64,000 bases of DNA from Ichthyophis bannanicus (Eukaryota > Chordata > Amphibia > Gymnophiona > Ichthyophiidae). Numbering within the stretch: position 1 is the first letter of the stretch; each line of letters opens with the position of its first letter. A model generated the notes under the pieces. The model ran no database searches and was not told where the DNA came from. It worked only from the letters and a program-made list of their open reading frames with translations. A program made the translations under genes and the position numbers. This document shows positions 24,351-36,625 of the stretch, in pieces. The stretch lies in the NCBI GenBank assembly GCA_033557465.1, contig CM066033.1:1352817834-1352881833 (forward strand), written 5' to 3'.

Positions 24351-24601
24351 CTTTTTTTTCCACGGAGCCCATCAAATGTAGTCTGTCCCTGTCCTGGAAA
24401 AAGTTCAATTTTCTTTCCTTTTCTTCTTTGCCTTTTGGCTGTTTTTTCCGGTCAAGCACCGGTACATTTCCCACCCGACCCCGGTACCTCCGTATCAGGC
24501 CGGCTCCCCTTTTTCGTTTTCGTTTTTTCTCTTTTGGGCGTCTCCGCCCTTGTTCCCTTGCTGGCAGCACCTTCGACCTTGCTGGGGTCCTTTTCCCCCC
24601 T

Positions 24602-26422
24602 ATGGCTACCAGTGGGTTCAAAAAGTGTGATTGGTGTGGGAAGATTATGTCCCTCATTGATACGCATGACTGCTGACTGGTGCCTCGGCCCGGACCACAA
24701 CCCGGCGGTCTGTGGCCTCTGTAAAAAGATGTCCTTGAAGGCCTTGAGAAGCTGCCAGCAGAAGCATGAAAAGGTTTTCCTGATTCCCCCATGCCTCCGA
24801 GAGCCAGGACCTTGTCTGAGGCCTCCACACCTTGGGAGCAGCACTCTGAACCCGAGGGTCATCAAGGGGCCTCGAAGAGGGGGTCTCTCTCTCTCGGGAA
24901 CCAAAAAGAAGGAAGAAATTCTCGACGGTGGCATCACTGGATTGTTCGGAAAGGCCAGGTCCCTTGCGGGACCGGTCGCAGAGCCCCAAGCGCCGGCCCG
25001 AGGCGTTGAAGAAGGGCGCCCAGCCAGAGTTCCCCGAAAGGACCCAGTCGTGGACTGGCCCTGGCAGATATATCCTATCCTAGTCGAGGACTCCCCTCCA
25101 TGGGAACTGGCTTCGGGCCCGAGTGCATCGGTGCCCGAGCCGAAGGCTGCGGATCCTCCGGAACTGATGTTCAGGATGGCGTCCTTGGCGTGCAAGATCA
25201 CTGCCTTCCTGAAGCAGCAGCGGGAGTTGGTATCCGGCACATCCGGTTCCTCCGCCCCGACCACCGGGTGTTCAATGTCGAAGTCGACCCCGGAGGCCGA
25301 GCCGATCCTTGAAGCCAATGCTCGGCCTCCCATTCATTGGGACTGATGTTGTCACCAGCGAGCGCCAGGGCCCGAGGAGTGCCACCAGTCTTCCTCAGAG
25401 GCCCCCGCTTGGGAGTCCGAGGACAATTCCCCAGTATTGGAGCCTCGGAGAAGGTCACCTCCGGAGGACATGGGTTTCGGGACTTCATTCGAGATATGTC
25501 CAAGGCTTGGCTTTCCCTATGGAGTCCGAGGAGGCCCGTCGAGCAGATGAACTCGAGATCCTCCAGTACAAGGCTCCCCTTCACAGTGCCCATTCCTCCT
25601 ATCCTGGAACGCCTTATGCTCTGCATGTGGGAGGTACCGGCATCAACACCGGTGATCAGCAAGCGGTTCGACTCGATGTATCGGGTCAGCCGGAGCCCTG
25701 GGTTTCAGAAGTCACAACTGCCGCACAACTCCATGGTGGTGGAGTCGGCCATGCATCGACTGAAAAGTCAGAAGACGCACTCCTCGGTGCCACCAGGCAG
25801 GGAGGCCCGCATCTTGGATGCCCTTGGCAGGAAATGTTGCCAGAGCGCAATGCTGAATTCTTGGATCCAGGCCTAACAGCTGTACATGGGCATGTACCTG
25901 AGAGACCTGGCGAAGGAGATCGAGGGTTCTCAGCTGGTCTCTCCGAGGAGCCTTTGCAGCACTTCAGGAGGCCTATCCAAAGCCGTTGGTGAATGCTCCA
26001 AGTTCATATCTTGAGCGGCCTACGACAGGTTCAAGTCAGCAGCCAGGGTAGCTGCAGCGGGCATCGGTGCACACTGCCAAGCCTGGCAACAGTCGCCTGA
26101 CCTCGAGCAATGGGTGCAAGACAAGTTGGTCGATGTTCCATGCTGGGGGGAGAACCTCTTTGGCAAACCCAAGAATGAATTCATGACGAGGACTAGACTC
26201 TCTAAGAAGACCTCTGCCCCTTCCCAAAAGAAGGGCTCGGGTAAAAAGCCCTTTTACCTGAGGAAGTCCACTGCTTACCGAAACTACCCCCTTTACCAGG
26301 CCTCCCTGGCTCCCCAGCAGAGGCAGCAGGCCAAGGGACAGGGGCATGGACCGTGTAAGCAGAAGGCTCCCAAGCCCCAGGCTCCGGCTCTGGCCCCAGC
26401 CCAGCATGGAGGGAGATTTTGA
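24602..26422 (+). pseudogene. DIRS-C gag-like region, broken
   Basis: Starts at ATG 24602 with MATSGFKKCDWCGKIMS, which matches DIRS-A and DIRS-D. The Cys/His module continues after a frameshift near 24675 (GPDHNPAVCGLCKK). The Pro- and Ser-rich middle lies at 24680-25330. The conserved C-terminal part is at 25340-25990 in two frames (KSQLPHNSMVVESAMHRLK, GREARILDALGRK), and the basic tail at 26114-26422 (KNEFMTRTRLSKKTSAP). At least four frame changes. The role would be assembly of the particle, by analogy with retroelement gag. Confidence 0.72.
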
Positions 26423-27120
26423 CTCCTGCAGCATGGCCTGTCTCCCAACCGGAGCTTGGCAGCCCACAGGAGGTCGGCTCACCCTGTACACCCACAGGTG
26501 GGGAGCTATCACCACTGATGCATGGGCATTACAGGTGATCAAGGAGGGTTACCTCCTCTGCTTAGCTGAAGTGCCTTCACATTATTTCTCCGAAGAGCCC
26601 TTCCGGCCTCCCCTTCACTGGAACCTTCTTTTGAAGGAGTTGCCAGGTCTTCTGGAGGACCGAGCAGTGGAACCAGTGCCCCACCATCTCAAGGGCAAGG
26701 GGTTCTACTCCAGGTACTTCCTCGTGCCAAAGAGGACAGGGGGCCTGAGGCCCATCCTCGACCTGCACAACCTCAACAGATTCCTGGTGAGGGAGAAGTT
26801 CAAGATGCTCTCCCTTGGAACATTGCTGCCTTACCTCCACCAGGGAGACTGGCTATGCTCCTTAGACTTAAAGGATGCTTATACACACATCCTAATCCAC
26901 CTGAACCACAGGCAATACCTATGCTTTGCGGTGGGGGGCCATCATTTTCAATACAGGGTGCTTCCCTTCGGCCTTGCCCTGGCCCCCAGGGTATTCACAA
27001 AGTGCCTAGTGGTGGTTGCCGCCTTTCTCAGGCTTCAGGGAATCTTTGTCTTCTCCTATTTCGAAGACTGGCTTATCAGGTGCATCATGGCCCCCGAGAC
27101 GCAGCAGGCCATGGCATGCA
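26346..27120 (+). pseudogene. DIRS-C reverse transcriptase, N-terminal part
   Basis: Open from 26346 to the CR1 insertion. Motifs: YFLVPKRTGGLRPILDLHNL, LCSLDLKDAYTHI (motif A), LPFGLALAPRVFTKC. The active site reads FSYFEDWLIR where DIRS-A and DIRS-D have FPYLDDWLIR, so YLDD has become YFED and the first catalytic Asp is now Glu. The frame ends in MACI at the insertion and resumes at 30217 with TIRVLQHLGF; the five bases atgca occur at both junctions. Confidence 0.85.
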
Positions 27121-27246
27121 TTCCAAGGGTTGCAGAGCAGAGATGGCACCCATCTGTCCAAGAAAGGTCAACGCATCTTCGGTAGTAGACTGGCTAATCT
27201 ACTGAAGAGGGCTTTAAACTAGATTTGTTGGGGATGGGTGAAGAAA

Positions 27247-30127
27247 GCCCCCAGGTAAGTGAAAGCCCCAGGTAGTTGATATATTAAATACCTTTATGGA
27301 AATGGGTAACAGGGGTAACATATGGAAAGCAGTGTGTATAAATGCCCGTAGCATGGGAAATAAGATCCCTGATGATGAAGCTTTTGTGGGAGTGGCTGTC
27401 TTGGATTTAGTGGCAGTTACAGAAACATGGTTCACAGAAAACCATGATTGGGATGTAACTATACCTGGCTATACTTTATTCAGAAAGGACAGGGTAGGAA
27501 GAAGGGGAGGAGGAGTGGCACTATATGTAAAAACTACTATTAAAGCTTTGGAATTACAGAGCTTAAAAGGGAGAGAGGAGGCATTGTGGGTTAAACTAGA
27601 AAGAGGGAAAGAGAAATCTATTTGCATTGGTGTGATATACAGACCTCACAAGAGCAAGAGGTGGACAGAGAGTTAATTGAAGACATATGCAGCATTGCTA
27701 GGAAATGGGAAGTGCTACTGCTAGGAGATTTCAATATGCCAGATGTTGATTGGCACATTCCTGCTGCAGTATCATCTAGAAGTAAGGAGATCCTGGATTC
27801 TCTACAGGGAGAACTATTCAGGCAATTGGTAACGGACCCCACACATGAAGGGGCCATACTGGACTTGGTGCTTACCAATGGTGAAAGTGTTTCTGATGTT
27901 GTAGTGGGAGATCATTTTGCATCCAGTGATCACCAGATGGTGTGGTTCGGTATTAGGACTATGGCTGTTAGAATCCATTCAAAGGTGAGGATCTTAGACT
28001 TTAGGAAGAGTAACTTTGCAAAGATGGGCCAATACCTCAGGGAGTCGTTAGTTGGATGGGAACAGCTGGGGGATGTAGAAAAACAGTGGGCAAAACTGAA
28101 AGGGGATATTTTAAGGGCAACCAACCTTTTTGTTAAAATGGTAAATAAAGGTAAAAGGAAAAGGAGACCACTATGGTTTTCGAAAGAAGTAGCTGAAAAA
28201 GTGAAGAAAAAGAGGGAGGCCTTCATGAAATACAAGAGATCACAGAGAGAGGAAAACAGGCATCTGTATTTGGAAAAACTTAGAGAAGCTAGCAGGGCAG
28301 TCAAGAAGGCAAAGATTCAAAAGGAGGAGGAAATAGCCAATGCAATAAAATGGGGGGATAAGACATTTTTCAGATATATTAGTGAGACGAGGAAGGGCAA
28401 AAGTGGTATTGTCAGACTCAAGGCTGCAGGGGAGGAATATGTAGAAGCTGATAAGGATAAAGCGGAATTGCTTAACAAATATTTTTGTTCTGTGTTCACA
28501 GATGAAGAACCAGGAGCAGGACCTCAGAAAACACCCACAAATAGGAACAGAAGCGAGGGACATCTTGAACAATTTTCAGAAGACTGTGTTCGTGAGAAAC
28601 TAGCTCAACTTAATTTATTTTATTTATTTAAAGGGTATTTGTATCCCGCCTTATCCTTTAATCCTTAAAGTAGACAAAGCGATGGGACCGGATGGGATAC
28701 ACCCTAGAATACTGAGGGAACTAGGGGACGTTCTAGCAACTCCACTGACTGACCTTTTCAATGCCTCGTTGGAGTCGGGAGTGGTGCCAAAGGACTGGAG
28801 AGAGGCTCATGTGGTGCCTTTACACAAAAGCGGAAGTAAGGATGTGGTTGAAAACTACAGGCTGGTTAGTTTAACTTCGGTGGTGAGTAAATTATTGGAA
28901 ACGCTGCTGAAAGAGAAAATAGTGAGGTTTCTGGAGTCCAGCGGATTACAAGATCCGAGGCAGCATGCATTCACCAGAGGCAAGTCTTGTCAGACAAATC
29001 TGATTGATTTCTTTGACTGGGTGACCAGGGAGTTGGACCGAGGGAGAGCTCTAGATGTGGTGTATTTAGATTTCAGTAAAGCCTTTGACACTGTTCCTCA
29101 TAGGCGACTTATAAACAAACTGAACACCCTAGGGATGGACCCTAAAGATACTGCTTGGGTTAGAAATTGGTTGGGTGGGAGGCGACAAAGATTACAAGTA
29201 AATGGAGCTCACTCTGAGAAGGATGTTACCAGTGGTGTGCCCCAGGGATCTGTCCTTGGTCCGATTCTTTTTAACATCTTTGTTAGTGATATAGCGGAAG
29301 GGCTGTCGGGTAAGGTTTGCCTCTTTGCGGAGGATACCAAAATCTGCAATAGAGTAGACACCCAGGAAGGTGTAGATTACATGAGGAGGGATCTAGCTAA
29401 GCTTGAAGAATGGTCTAGAATTTGGCAGCTTGGATTTAATGTTAAAAAATGTAAGGTCATGCATTTGGGCTGCAGCAATCTAAGGGAGCAATATAGTATA
29501 GGGGGTGAAGTACTTTTGTCCACTAAAGAAGAGCGGGACCTAGGCGTGGTTGTGTCTGATGATCTTAAAGTAGCTAAACAGGTAGAAAAGGTGACGGCAA
29601 ATGCTAGAAGGATGCTTGGGTGCATACGGAGAGGAATGGCTAGCAGAAAAAAGGAGGTGATAATGCTTCTCTATAAGTCTTTGGTGCGACCTCATTTGGA
29701 GTATAGTGTGCAATTCTGGAGACCGCACCTTCAAAAGGATGTGAACAGAATGGAGTCGGTGCAGAGGGTGGCTACTAAAATGATTAGTGGTCTTCATTAT
29801 AAAGCATATGAGGACAGACTGAAGGATCTTTATATGTACACCTTAGAGGAAAGGCGGGATAGAGGTGATATGATTGAGATGTTTAAATACCTCCGTGGCA
29901 TAAATGTTCAGGGAGAGAGCCTCTTTCAATTGAAAGCAAGTTCTGCTACGAGGGGACATGGGATGAGGGTGAAGGGAGATAGATTCAGGAGTGATATGCG
30001 GAAATATTTCTTTACGGAAAGAGTAGTAGATCCATGGAATAGTCTCCCAGTGGAGGTGGTAGAGATGAGGACAGTAACTGAATTCAAAAAAGCATGGAAG
30101 AAACACAGAGGATCTCTAAAGGTATAA
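27247..30127 (+). pseudogene. CR1 copy 1 ORF2 (endonuclease and RT), broken
   Basis: The endonuclease begins with the same text as copy 2 (VCINARSMGNKIP, TETWFTENHDW, LLLGDFNMPDVDW, SSDHQMVWF). There is a frameshift near 27648 and an insertion at 28614-28669 that adds a stop. From 28682 to 30127 the RT is open for 481 codons: DFSKAFDTVPHRR (motif A), GVPQGSVLGPILF (motif B). The active site reads LFAEDTKIC, where copy 2 has LFADDTKIC, so a catalytic Asp is Glu. The ORF1 remnant lies just before. This copy is probably inactive for both reasons. Confidence 0.88.
28614..28669 (-). repeat. 56-bp LINE or SINE tail inserted in CR1 copy 1
   Basis: Absent from CR1 copy 2, where the flanking bases gctcaactt and aaagtagac meet directly. 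Reverse-complemented it reads ggcgggatacaaatacc and then aaataaataaaat, the form of a 3' retroelement tail. It is an extreme 5' truncation. Confidence 0.75.
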
Positions 30128-30216
30128 AGGGGACTGTTGTAGTTGTTGATATGGAAGGACAGACTAGATAGGCCATGTGGTCTTTTTCTGTCATCATATT
30201 TCTATGTTTCTATGCA

Positions 30217-31224
30217 CTATCCGGGTCCTTCAGCACTTGGGTTTTGTTATCAACTATTCCAAGTCCAGCCTTCGCCCAACTCAAGAGCTGGAATTCACTG
30301 GGGCAAGGATCAATACCCTTCACTCAAAGGCCTTCCTACCTGCAGACAGGGTAGGCAGACTCATGGCACTGGCCAAAGACATACAGCGCCATCCCTCAGT
30401 GCCAGCAAGACACCTGTTGCGCCTCCTCGGGCACATGGCCTCCACGGTCCATGTCACACCAGATGCCTGCCTCCACATGCGAATTGCGCAGTGGTGCCTC
30501 AGGGACCAGTGGTCCCAGGCCACGGGGCATCTCCAGGACAGAGTCAAAGTGACCAGGCACCTGGCACAGTCCCTGACCCGATGGCTCTCGCCCCGTCACT
30601 TGGAAGCAGGGATGCTTTTTCCGGGTCCTCACCACAGACGCCTCCCTGCTGGGCTGGGAAGTCCACTGCCAGGGGTACCGCACCCAGGGCATTTGGTCCG
30701 CAAATGAGAGTGCTCGACAGATCAACCTGTTGGAACTGTGGGCAATCCATCTCGCCCTAAAGGCATTCTGGCGGTCCCTGAGCCTCAGGTCCATCCTGGT
30801 CCAGATGGACATCCAGGTCGCCATTTTCTATGTGAACAAACAAGGGGGCACGGGGTCCCACGCCCTCTGTCGGGAAGCTCCGGACTTGTGCTCGTTTGCA
30901 GTCCGACAGGGCATTCTCCTCAGGGCAGTGTACCTGCCGGGCCAGCACAACTGGCTGGCCGACAGACTCAGCAGGCTGCTCCAGCCGCTCAAGAGGCAGC
31001 TGGACCCAGAGGTGGTCTGCAGGCTTTTCCAGATCTGGATGGAACCGGTGCTGGACCTTTTTGCCAGCCCGGACAATCACCAGTTACCCTGCTTCTCCAG
31101 GCAACCACACCCTGCCAGGGTGGCCGCTGATGCTTTTCTAATTTCATGGTCGGTGGGTCTTCTATATGCGTTTCCCCCAAGACCCTGTTCAAGATTCTTT
31201 GCGACAGAGCTTCAGTCATTCTGA
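30217..31224 (+). pseudogene. DIRS-C RT end, RNase H and trailing block
   Basis: Continuation of the RT after the CR1 (VLQHLGFVINYSKSSLRPTQ) and RNase H (NLLELWAIHLALKAF, VQMDIQVAIFYVNKQGGTG, where DIRS-D has TDNQ). A frameshift lies near 30620-30700. The trailing block carries DLFASPDNHQLPCF and LLYAFPPRP, the same region as in DIRS-A and DIRS-D. It ends at 31224 and overlaps the recombinase frame from 31166. Confidence 0.82.
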
Positions 31225-32426
31225 TAGCCCCACAGTGGCCTCGGTAAACGTGGTTCCCACTCCTCCTGCAGCTAGCGGTGGAGACCCCCATCCCCCTGGG
31301 GACAGCTCCGCAGCTCCTTTCCCAGGAGGGGGGCTTTCTCCTGCACCCCAACCCCAGCTCCCTTTCGTTGACGGCATGGTTGCTGAGAGGGTGTCACTAG
31401 CTCTGCTCCTACTTCCCAAGGATGTGGAGGATGTTCTGCTGGCCTCACGCAGAACGTCTACCAGACGGGCTTACACCTTTAAGTGGCGCAGGTTTGCGCT
31501 TTGGTGTGTGGCACGGGGGGGTCGACCCCTTTTCTTGCCCAGTGGTTATGGTGTTGCAGTACCTTCTCCACCTCTCCAGCATGGGGCTCAAGTCCAACTC
31601 CGTCAGGGTGCATCTCAGTGCCCTAGCAGCGAACCACCATCAGGTGGATAAGGAAGGCCCTCTGGCTCACCCAACGGTGTCCTGGTTCCTTAAGGGGCCT
31701 ACTCCTGTCTAAGTCCCCGGTCTTCCCCTCCTACGACCGAATGGGATCTCATTGTTGTGTTGGGGCGGCTCACCCTGCCGCCTTTCGAACAGATGGCTAT
31801 GTGTCATCTCCGCTATCTCTCCTGGAAGGTGGTTTTCCTTGTCGCACTCACTCCCATCTGAAGGGTGAGTGAACTTCAGGCCCTCATGGCGGAGAAGCCT
31901 TATACCAGGTTCTAGAAGAATAGGGTGGTGCTTCGCACACACCCCAAGTTCCTTCCGAAGGAGATGTCCTCGTTCCACCTCAAACGGGAGGTGGTCCTTC
32001 TTTCCCAGACCCCACGCCTGTCGGGCTGAAGCGATATTCCATACCTTGGACTGTAAGAGGGCCTTATACTTCTACATTCAACATACTCAAGGCCACCGGA
32101 AAGCTTCTCATCTTTTCGTTTCTTATGACCCCAGTAAGCTGGGGAAGGCAGTGACCAAGCATACGCTGTCCACATGGGTGGCGGACTGTATTGCCCGGGC
32201 CTATGAGGAAGCAAAGCTTCCATTGGAGGGCTGTGTCACGGCTCACAAGGTTAGGGCCATGGCGGTTTCAGTGGCTCATCTGCGCTCCGTTCCCCTGGCA
32301 GATATCTGCCGGACCACCACCTGGTCTTCAGTTCATACCTTCACATCCCATTACTTCCTGGATAGAGAGTCCTGATGGGATAGTGCCCTCGGCCAGGCTG
32401 TACTCTGTAACCTTTTTAGAGTCTAG
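31166..32426 (+). pseudogene. DIRS-C tyrosine recombinase, broken
   Basis: N-terminal core-binding part TSTRRAYTFKWRRFALWC at about 31455-31510, then a frameshift near 31545 and LQYLLHLSSMGLKSNSVRV. In the catalytic part an in-frame TGA lies just before RVSELQAL (about 31859), keeping the Arg aligned with the first catalytic residue. HKVRAMAVS gives H-x-x-R and FTSHYFLD the probable Tyr nucleophile (32225-32360). A further stop follows RES near 32373. The stop of the gene would be at 32424. Not functional. Confidence 0.83.
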
Positions 32427-32507
32427 GCAACTCCTGCCCTCTGACCCTTCTGTGTTCAGGTTACCGGAGTGCTAATTCCTTGAACGCAGAGTATTTCATT
32501 GCAGCTG

Positions 32508-32670
32508 TTTCTCTAGGGCCAAGCAGGAAGTCAGTCCTCACATATGGGTGACGTCGGTGCCGACAGAACCCCCATGCGGAGCATTTCCTCAGCTTTCAAA
32601 GAAAGCCTTTGGGAATGCAGCGCGCATGCGTGGTCCCCTTCCCGTCCAAGGGTGCCATCTTGCTCAGTCT
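32508..32670 (+). repeat. DIRS-D left inverted terminal repeat
   Basis: Begins tttctctagggccaagcagg, then cagtcctcacatatgggtga and a leader up to tcttgctcagtct. The inverse is 38101-38289. The right repeat is longer by an outer extension of about 30 bases, which is known for DIRS. Confidence 0.85.
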
Positions 32671-32917
32671 TCTTTTTTCCGCGGAGCCTGACGGATGAGT
32701 TTTCGTTTCACCCGAGGAAAAAGTTGATTTTATTCTGCGTGAACCCGTTTTCTTCGGTTCGATGCCGGTTTCCCTTTCCTGCCTGGGCCCGATACATCGG
32801 TATCGAGCCTGGACCTCTTATTTCGATTTTTGTCCTTATTGACTAGCGTACACGCCATTTTTTCTGTTTTCACTGGCAGCCCTTTCTTTTGACCTCGCAG
32901 GGGCCCTTTTTCCCCCG

Positions 32918-34777
32918 ATGGCTGCCAGCGGGTTTAAAAAGTGTGATCAGTGTAAGAAACTTATGTCTCTCACCGACACACGTGACTGCTGCCTCCGGTG
33001 CCTCGGACCCGATCATGACCCAATGATCTGTGGTCCATGTGGGAAACTGTCCTCTAAGGCGTTGAGGAGTCGGCAGCACCAAAAGGAAAAAATCTTCTCT
33101 GACTCCGCGTCCGGTCGGGCCCGGACCTCGTTAGAGGCCTTGACATCTCGGGGCTCCTGCCCTGAGCAGCGTCGAGGCTCCTCTGAAAGGGGGTCACCCT
33201 CGCAGGAGCATCGCAAAAAGAAAAAACCTGCGAGGGCGGCGTTGGTGGACACACTTGGCTCCTCGAGGGCCAATTCGCAAGCTCCGAGCACCGTCCGGGT
33301 CTTCGGAGTCAGAGAGGCTTGCAAAACAACCTTATGTGGAGATGGAGTCCCCGGGTTGTGTGAGTACTGTAGTCCTCGTGGACTCTCCTCCAGGGGAGCC
33401 GACGTCGGGCCCGGCGACGTCGGACCAGGCACCGCCGGGGCTCGAGTCGGGGGCTGCTGAGTCTCCTGAGCTCGGACTCAGGTTGACGGCCTTGGAGAGC
33501 AGCTTGGCTGCCTTCATGGAACAGCAGCGGGCACTGATCACCGGTCTCACCAGTGCATCTGCCCGACCACCGGGACATCGACGTCCAAGTCGACCCCGGA
33601 GGCCGAGCCGATCCTTGAGTCCATGCGCGCTCGAGTCGATTCTCGGCCAAGGTCTTCCTCGGCCTCCCGTTCGGGACCGATGGCATCGATGCCTGCCCGA
33701 CCGGAGCCGCTTGATTCCTCCTCCGAGGAGTCCGGCTGGGAGACACAGGATGAGGAGTCACCCGACACCTTTCAGACCCGGTGCGTCCCTTTGGACTCAC
33801 CCGAATCCGAGCCTCAGAGGCGATCCCCACCGGAGGATACCCGGTTCTCGGACTTCATGCAGGATATGGCCAAGGCCTTGGCATTCCCCGCAGATCCCAA
33901 GGAGGAGCCTCGAGCCGAGGAGCTCGAGGCCCTACAGTATGACTCTCCTTCGAAGGAGGCCTTTACTGTTCCGGTTCCTCTGATGCTGGAACAGTTTCTC
34001 TTCCGCATGTGGGAGGCGCCGGCGTCGACGCCGGTTTTAAGCAAGTGGGTCAATTCCATCTATCGAGTCCGCAAGAGCCCCGGGTTCCAAAAGGCACAAT
34101 TACCGCATCACTCCATGGTTGTGGAATTGGCCATGCATCGCCTGAAGAGTAAGAAGATGCACTCTTTGGTGCCTCCCGGCCGGGAGGCCCGGAACCTGGA
34201 TGCCCTCGGTAAGAAGTGCTTCCAGGGCTCTATGCTTGCTTGCTGTGTCCAGACCTACCAGCTGTACATGGGCATGTACCTTCGAGACCTGGGAAAGGAG
34301 ATTGCCAGGTTCTCTGCTGGTCTCTCCGAGGAACCTTTGCAGAGGTTCAATGCTCTGTCGTCGGGTATTTGTGAGTGCTCGAAGTTTATTTCTCGAGCAG
34401 CCTATGATGGCTTCGAGGCTTCGGCCCGAGTAGCTGCGGCTGGCATCGGTGCATGCCGTCAGGACTGGCTACAGTCATCAGACCTCGAGCCATGGGTGCA
34501 GGACAAGTTGGTCGATGTCCCCTGCCGAGGTGAAAACCTTTTTGGCAAGCCCATGGCTGAAAAGGCTGCAGAACCCGAGACCGAGACTCTTACCCGGACT
34601 AGGCTGTCCAGGAAAACCTCTGCCCCTTTTCAGAAGAAGAAGGGCTCAGGGAAAATGGCCTTTTACCCGAGGAAGTCATCTGCCTATAAACAGTACTCTC
34701 ATTATCAGGCCTCTGTAGCTCCCCAACAGGGTCAGCAGGCCCCAAGGGACAGGGACATGGGCCCTGTAGGCAGATAG
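32918..34777 (+). pseudogene. DIRS-D gag-like region, two compensating frameshifts
   Basis: Starts at ATG 32918 with MAASGFKKCDQCKKLMS. The Cys/His module is complete: C-x2-C, then RDCCLRCLGPDH and ICGPCG, about residues 9-44, probably zinc-binding. The frame changes near 33280 to one that encodes SGSSESERLAKQPYVEMESP and returns near 33600. From 33623 it is open to 34777 with an acidic stretch, the conserved KAQLPHHSMVVELAMHRLKS, CECSKFISRAAYDGFEAS and a basic tail. The end overlaps or abuts the RT frame. I infer a gag role from position and the zinc-like module. Confidence 0.8.
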
Positions 34778-34779
34778 CC

Positions 34780-36625
34780 CCCAAGCCACCAACACTGGCT
34801 CCTGCACAGCAGGGAGAGCGGGGTTTTGACTCCAGTGGCATAGCCTCTCCTCCTCAGCTGGCCATCAGCACAGGAGGCCGGCTGGCCCTGTTTGCCTACA
34901 GGTGGTCAGCCATCACAAGGGATACCTGGGTGCTCAGTATAGTCCACAGGGGCTGTCTTCTCCACTTTCACCAGGTATCCCCTTCCTATTTTCCAGGGGA
35001 GCCTCCAAGACTCCCTCTGCACAGGGACTTACTCCTGCAGGAGTTGGCAAGTCTTCTAAAGGAACAGGCCGTGGAACCGGTGCCCCACCACCTGAGGGGT
35101 CAAGGCTTCTATTCCAGGTACTTTCTAGTACCAAACAGAACAGGAGGCCTCAGACCCATCCTAGACTTGCGAAATCTCAACAAGTTCCTGGAGAGGGAAA
35201 AGTTCAAGATGCTCACCCTTGCATTCCTGCTGCCCTACCTCCAGCAGGGAGACTGGCTATGCTCCTTAGACCTAAAGGATGCGTATACTCACATCCTCAT
35301 TCATCCAGACCACAGACAATATCTCAGGTTTGTTGTGGGAGGAAACCACTATCAGTACAGAGTACTGCCCTTTGGCCTAACCTCCGCCCCCAGGGTGTTC
35401 ACCAAGTGCCTCGCGGTGGTGGTGGCCTACCTAAGTTTTCAATGCCTCTTTGTTTTTCCATACCTGGACGACTGGCTCATCAGGGGCCAGTCTCCACAGG
35501 AGGCCAATCAAGCCACCCTTCGCACTGTTGCCCTCCTTCTGCACTTGGGGTTTGTTATAAACTTTGCAAAGTCCGCTTTGCAGCCTTCACAGAACATGGA
35601 GTTCATACGAGCAAGACTGGACACCCTTCAGGCCAAGGCCTTTTTACCCGTGGACAGGGCCCACAGATTAATGGATCTAGCCAGGCAGTTCCACAGCAAT
35701 TCTCTGGTCTCCGCCAGGCAATTCCTGAGGCTTTTAGGTCACATGGCGTCTACTGTCCATGTAACCCCAAATGCCCGGCTGCACATGAGGCCAGCTCAGT
35801 GGGGCCTCAGAACTCAGTGGCACCAAGCCACAGGACGCCTTACCGACAAAGTGAGGATGTCCACACTACTAGTCTCTTCTCTGAAGTGGTGGCTTCATCT
35901 TCCCAATCTACTGGAAGGGGTGTTTTTTCAGACACCTCCACACTCTCAAGTGCTGACCACCGATGCTTCTCTTCAGGGTTGGGGTGCACATTGCCAAGGA
36001 GCATGTACTCAAGGCCTGGAGACCCCTTGGGAGTCTGCTCAGCAGATCAATCTCTTAGAACTGAGAGCTATCCGCTTAGCCCTGAGAATCTTCTCCCATC
36101 TCATCTCTCACCAGTCTGTCTTGGTCCAGACGGACAATCAAGTTGCTATGTTCTACGTGAACAAACAAGGGGGCACAGGATCCCTTCTTCTTTGTCAGGA
36201 GGTACAGAGACTGTGCTCCTGGGCAGTCGATCACGGCATCCTTCTCAGAGCAGTCTACCTCCCAGGTCAGGAAAATTACCTGGTGGACAGACTGAGCCGG
36301 ATCTTGCAGCCGCATGAATGGCAATTGAATCCCTTAGTGGTTCAACAGATCTTCCTGTGATGGGGCCTTCCAACCATAGATCTCTTTGCCAGTCCTCTGA
36401 ACCGTCAACTTCCAAGGTTCTGTTCAAGACAACCGCATCCTCTCCGATTAGCAGCGGATGCGTTTCTCATTCCTTGGTCCACAGGCCTCCTATATGCGTT
36501 TCCTCCCACATCTCTAGTACCCAAGACACTGTTCAAAGTGCTCAGGGACAGGGCCTCGATGATCCTGGTGGCTTCCAGATGGCTTCCAGATGGCCGAGGC
36601 AACCGTGGTTCCCACTTTTTTTGTA
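34780..36625 (+). pseudogene. DIRS-D reverse transcriptase, RNase H and trailing block
   Basis: Open from upstream of the first ATG (34930) to a TGA at 36358-36360. RT: YFLVPNRTGGLRPILDLRNL, LCSLDLKDAYTHILIH (motif A), LPFGLTSAPRVFTKC and FPYLDDWLIRGQ with the YLDD active site intact. RNase H: TTDASLQGWGAHC, NLLELRAIRLALRIF, VQTDNQVAMFYVNKQGG. After the TGA the same frame continues with LPTIDLFASPLNRQLPRF and TGLLYAFPPTSLVPK to about 36620, the position of the methyltransferase-like region known in DIRS. I see no DPPY motif, so its activity is uncertain. The RT itself looks intact. Confidence 0.87.

Larger units (their letters stand above)
27121..30211 (+). mobile_element. CR1 LINE copy 1, 5'-truncated, nested in DIRS-C
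   Basis: Closely similar to CR1 copy 2 (50101-54763). It starts in the last part of ORF1 (SRDGTHLSKKGQRIFGS) and ends with tttctatgtttct, the CR1-type short tail repeat. The five bases atgca are at 27116-27120 and 30212-30216, a target duplication or microhomology. DIRS-C reverse transcriptase continues in frame on both sides. Confidence 0.92.

Noticed and set aside
24452..25333. Minus-strand ORF of 293 codons
   Set aside because: Antisense shadow of the DIRS-C gag region; no conserved features.
27121..30211. Segmental duplication with 51719-54763
   Set aside because: Similarity starts and stops at CR1 element limits, and the flanks differ (DIRS RT on one side, RTE-like sequence on the other).
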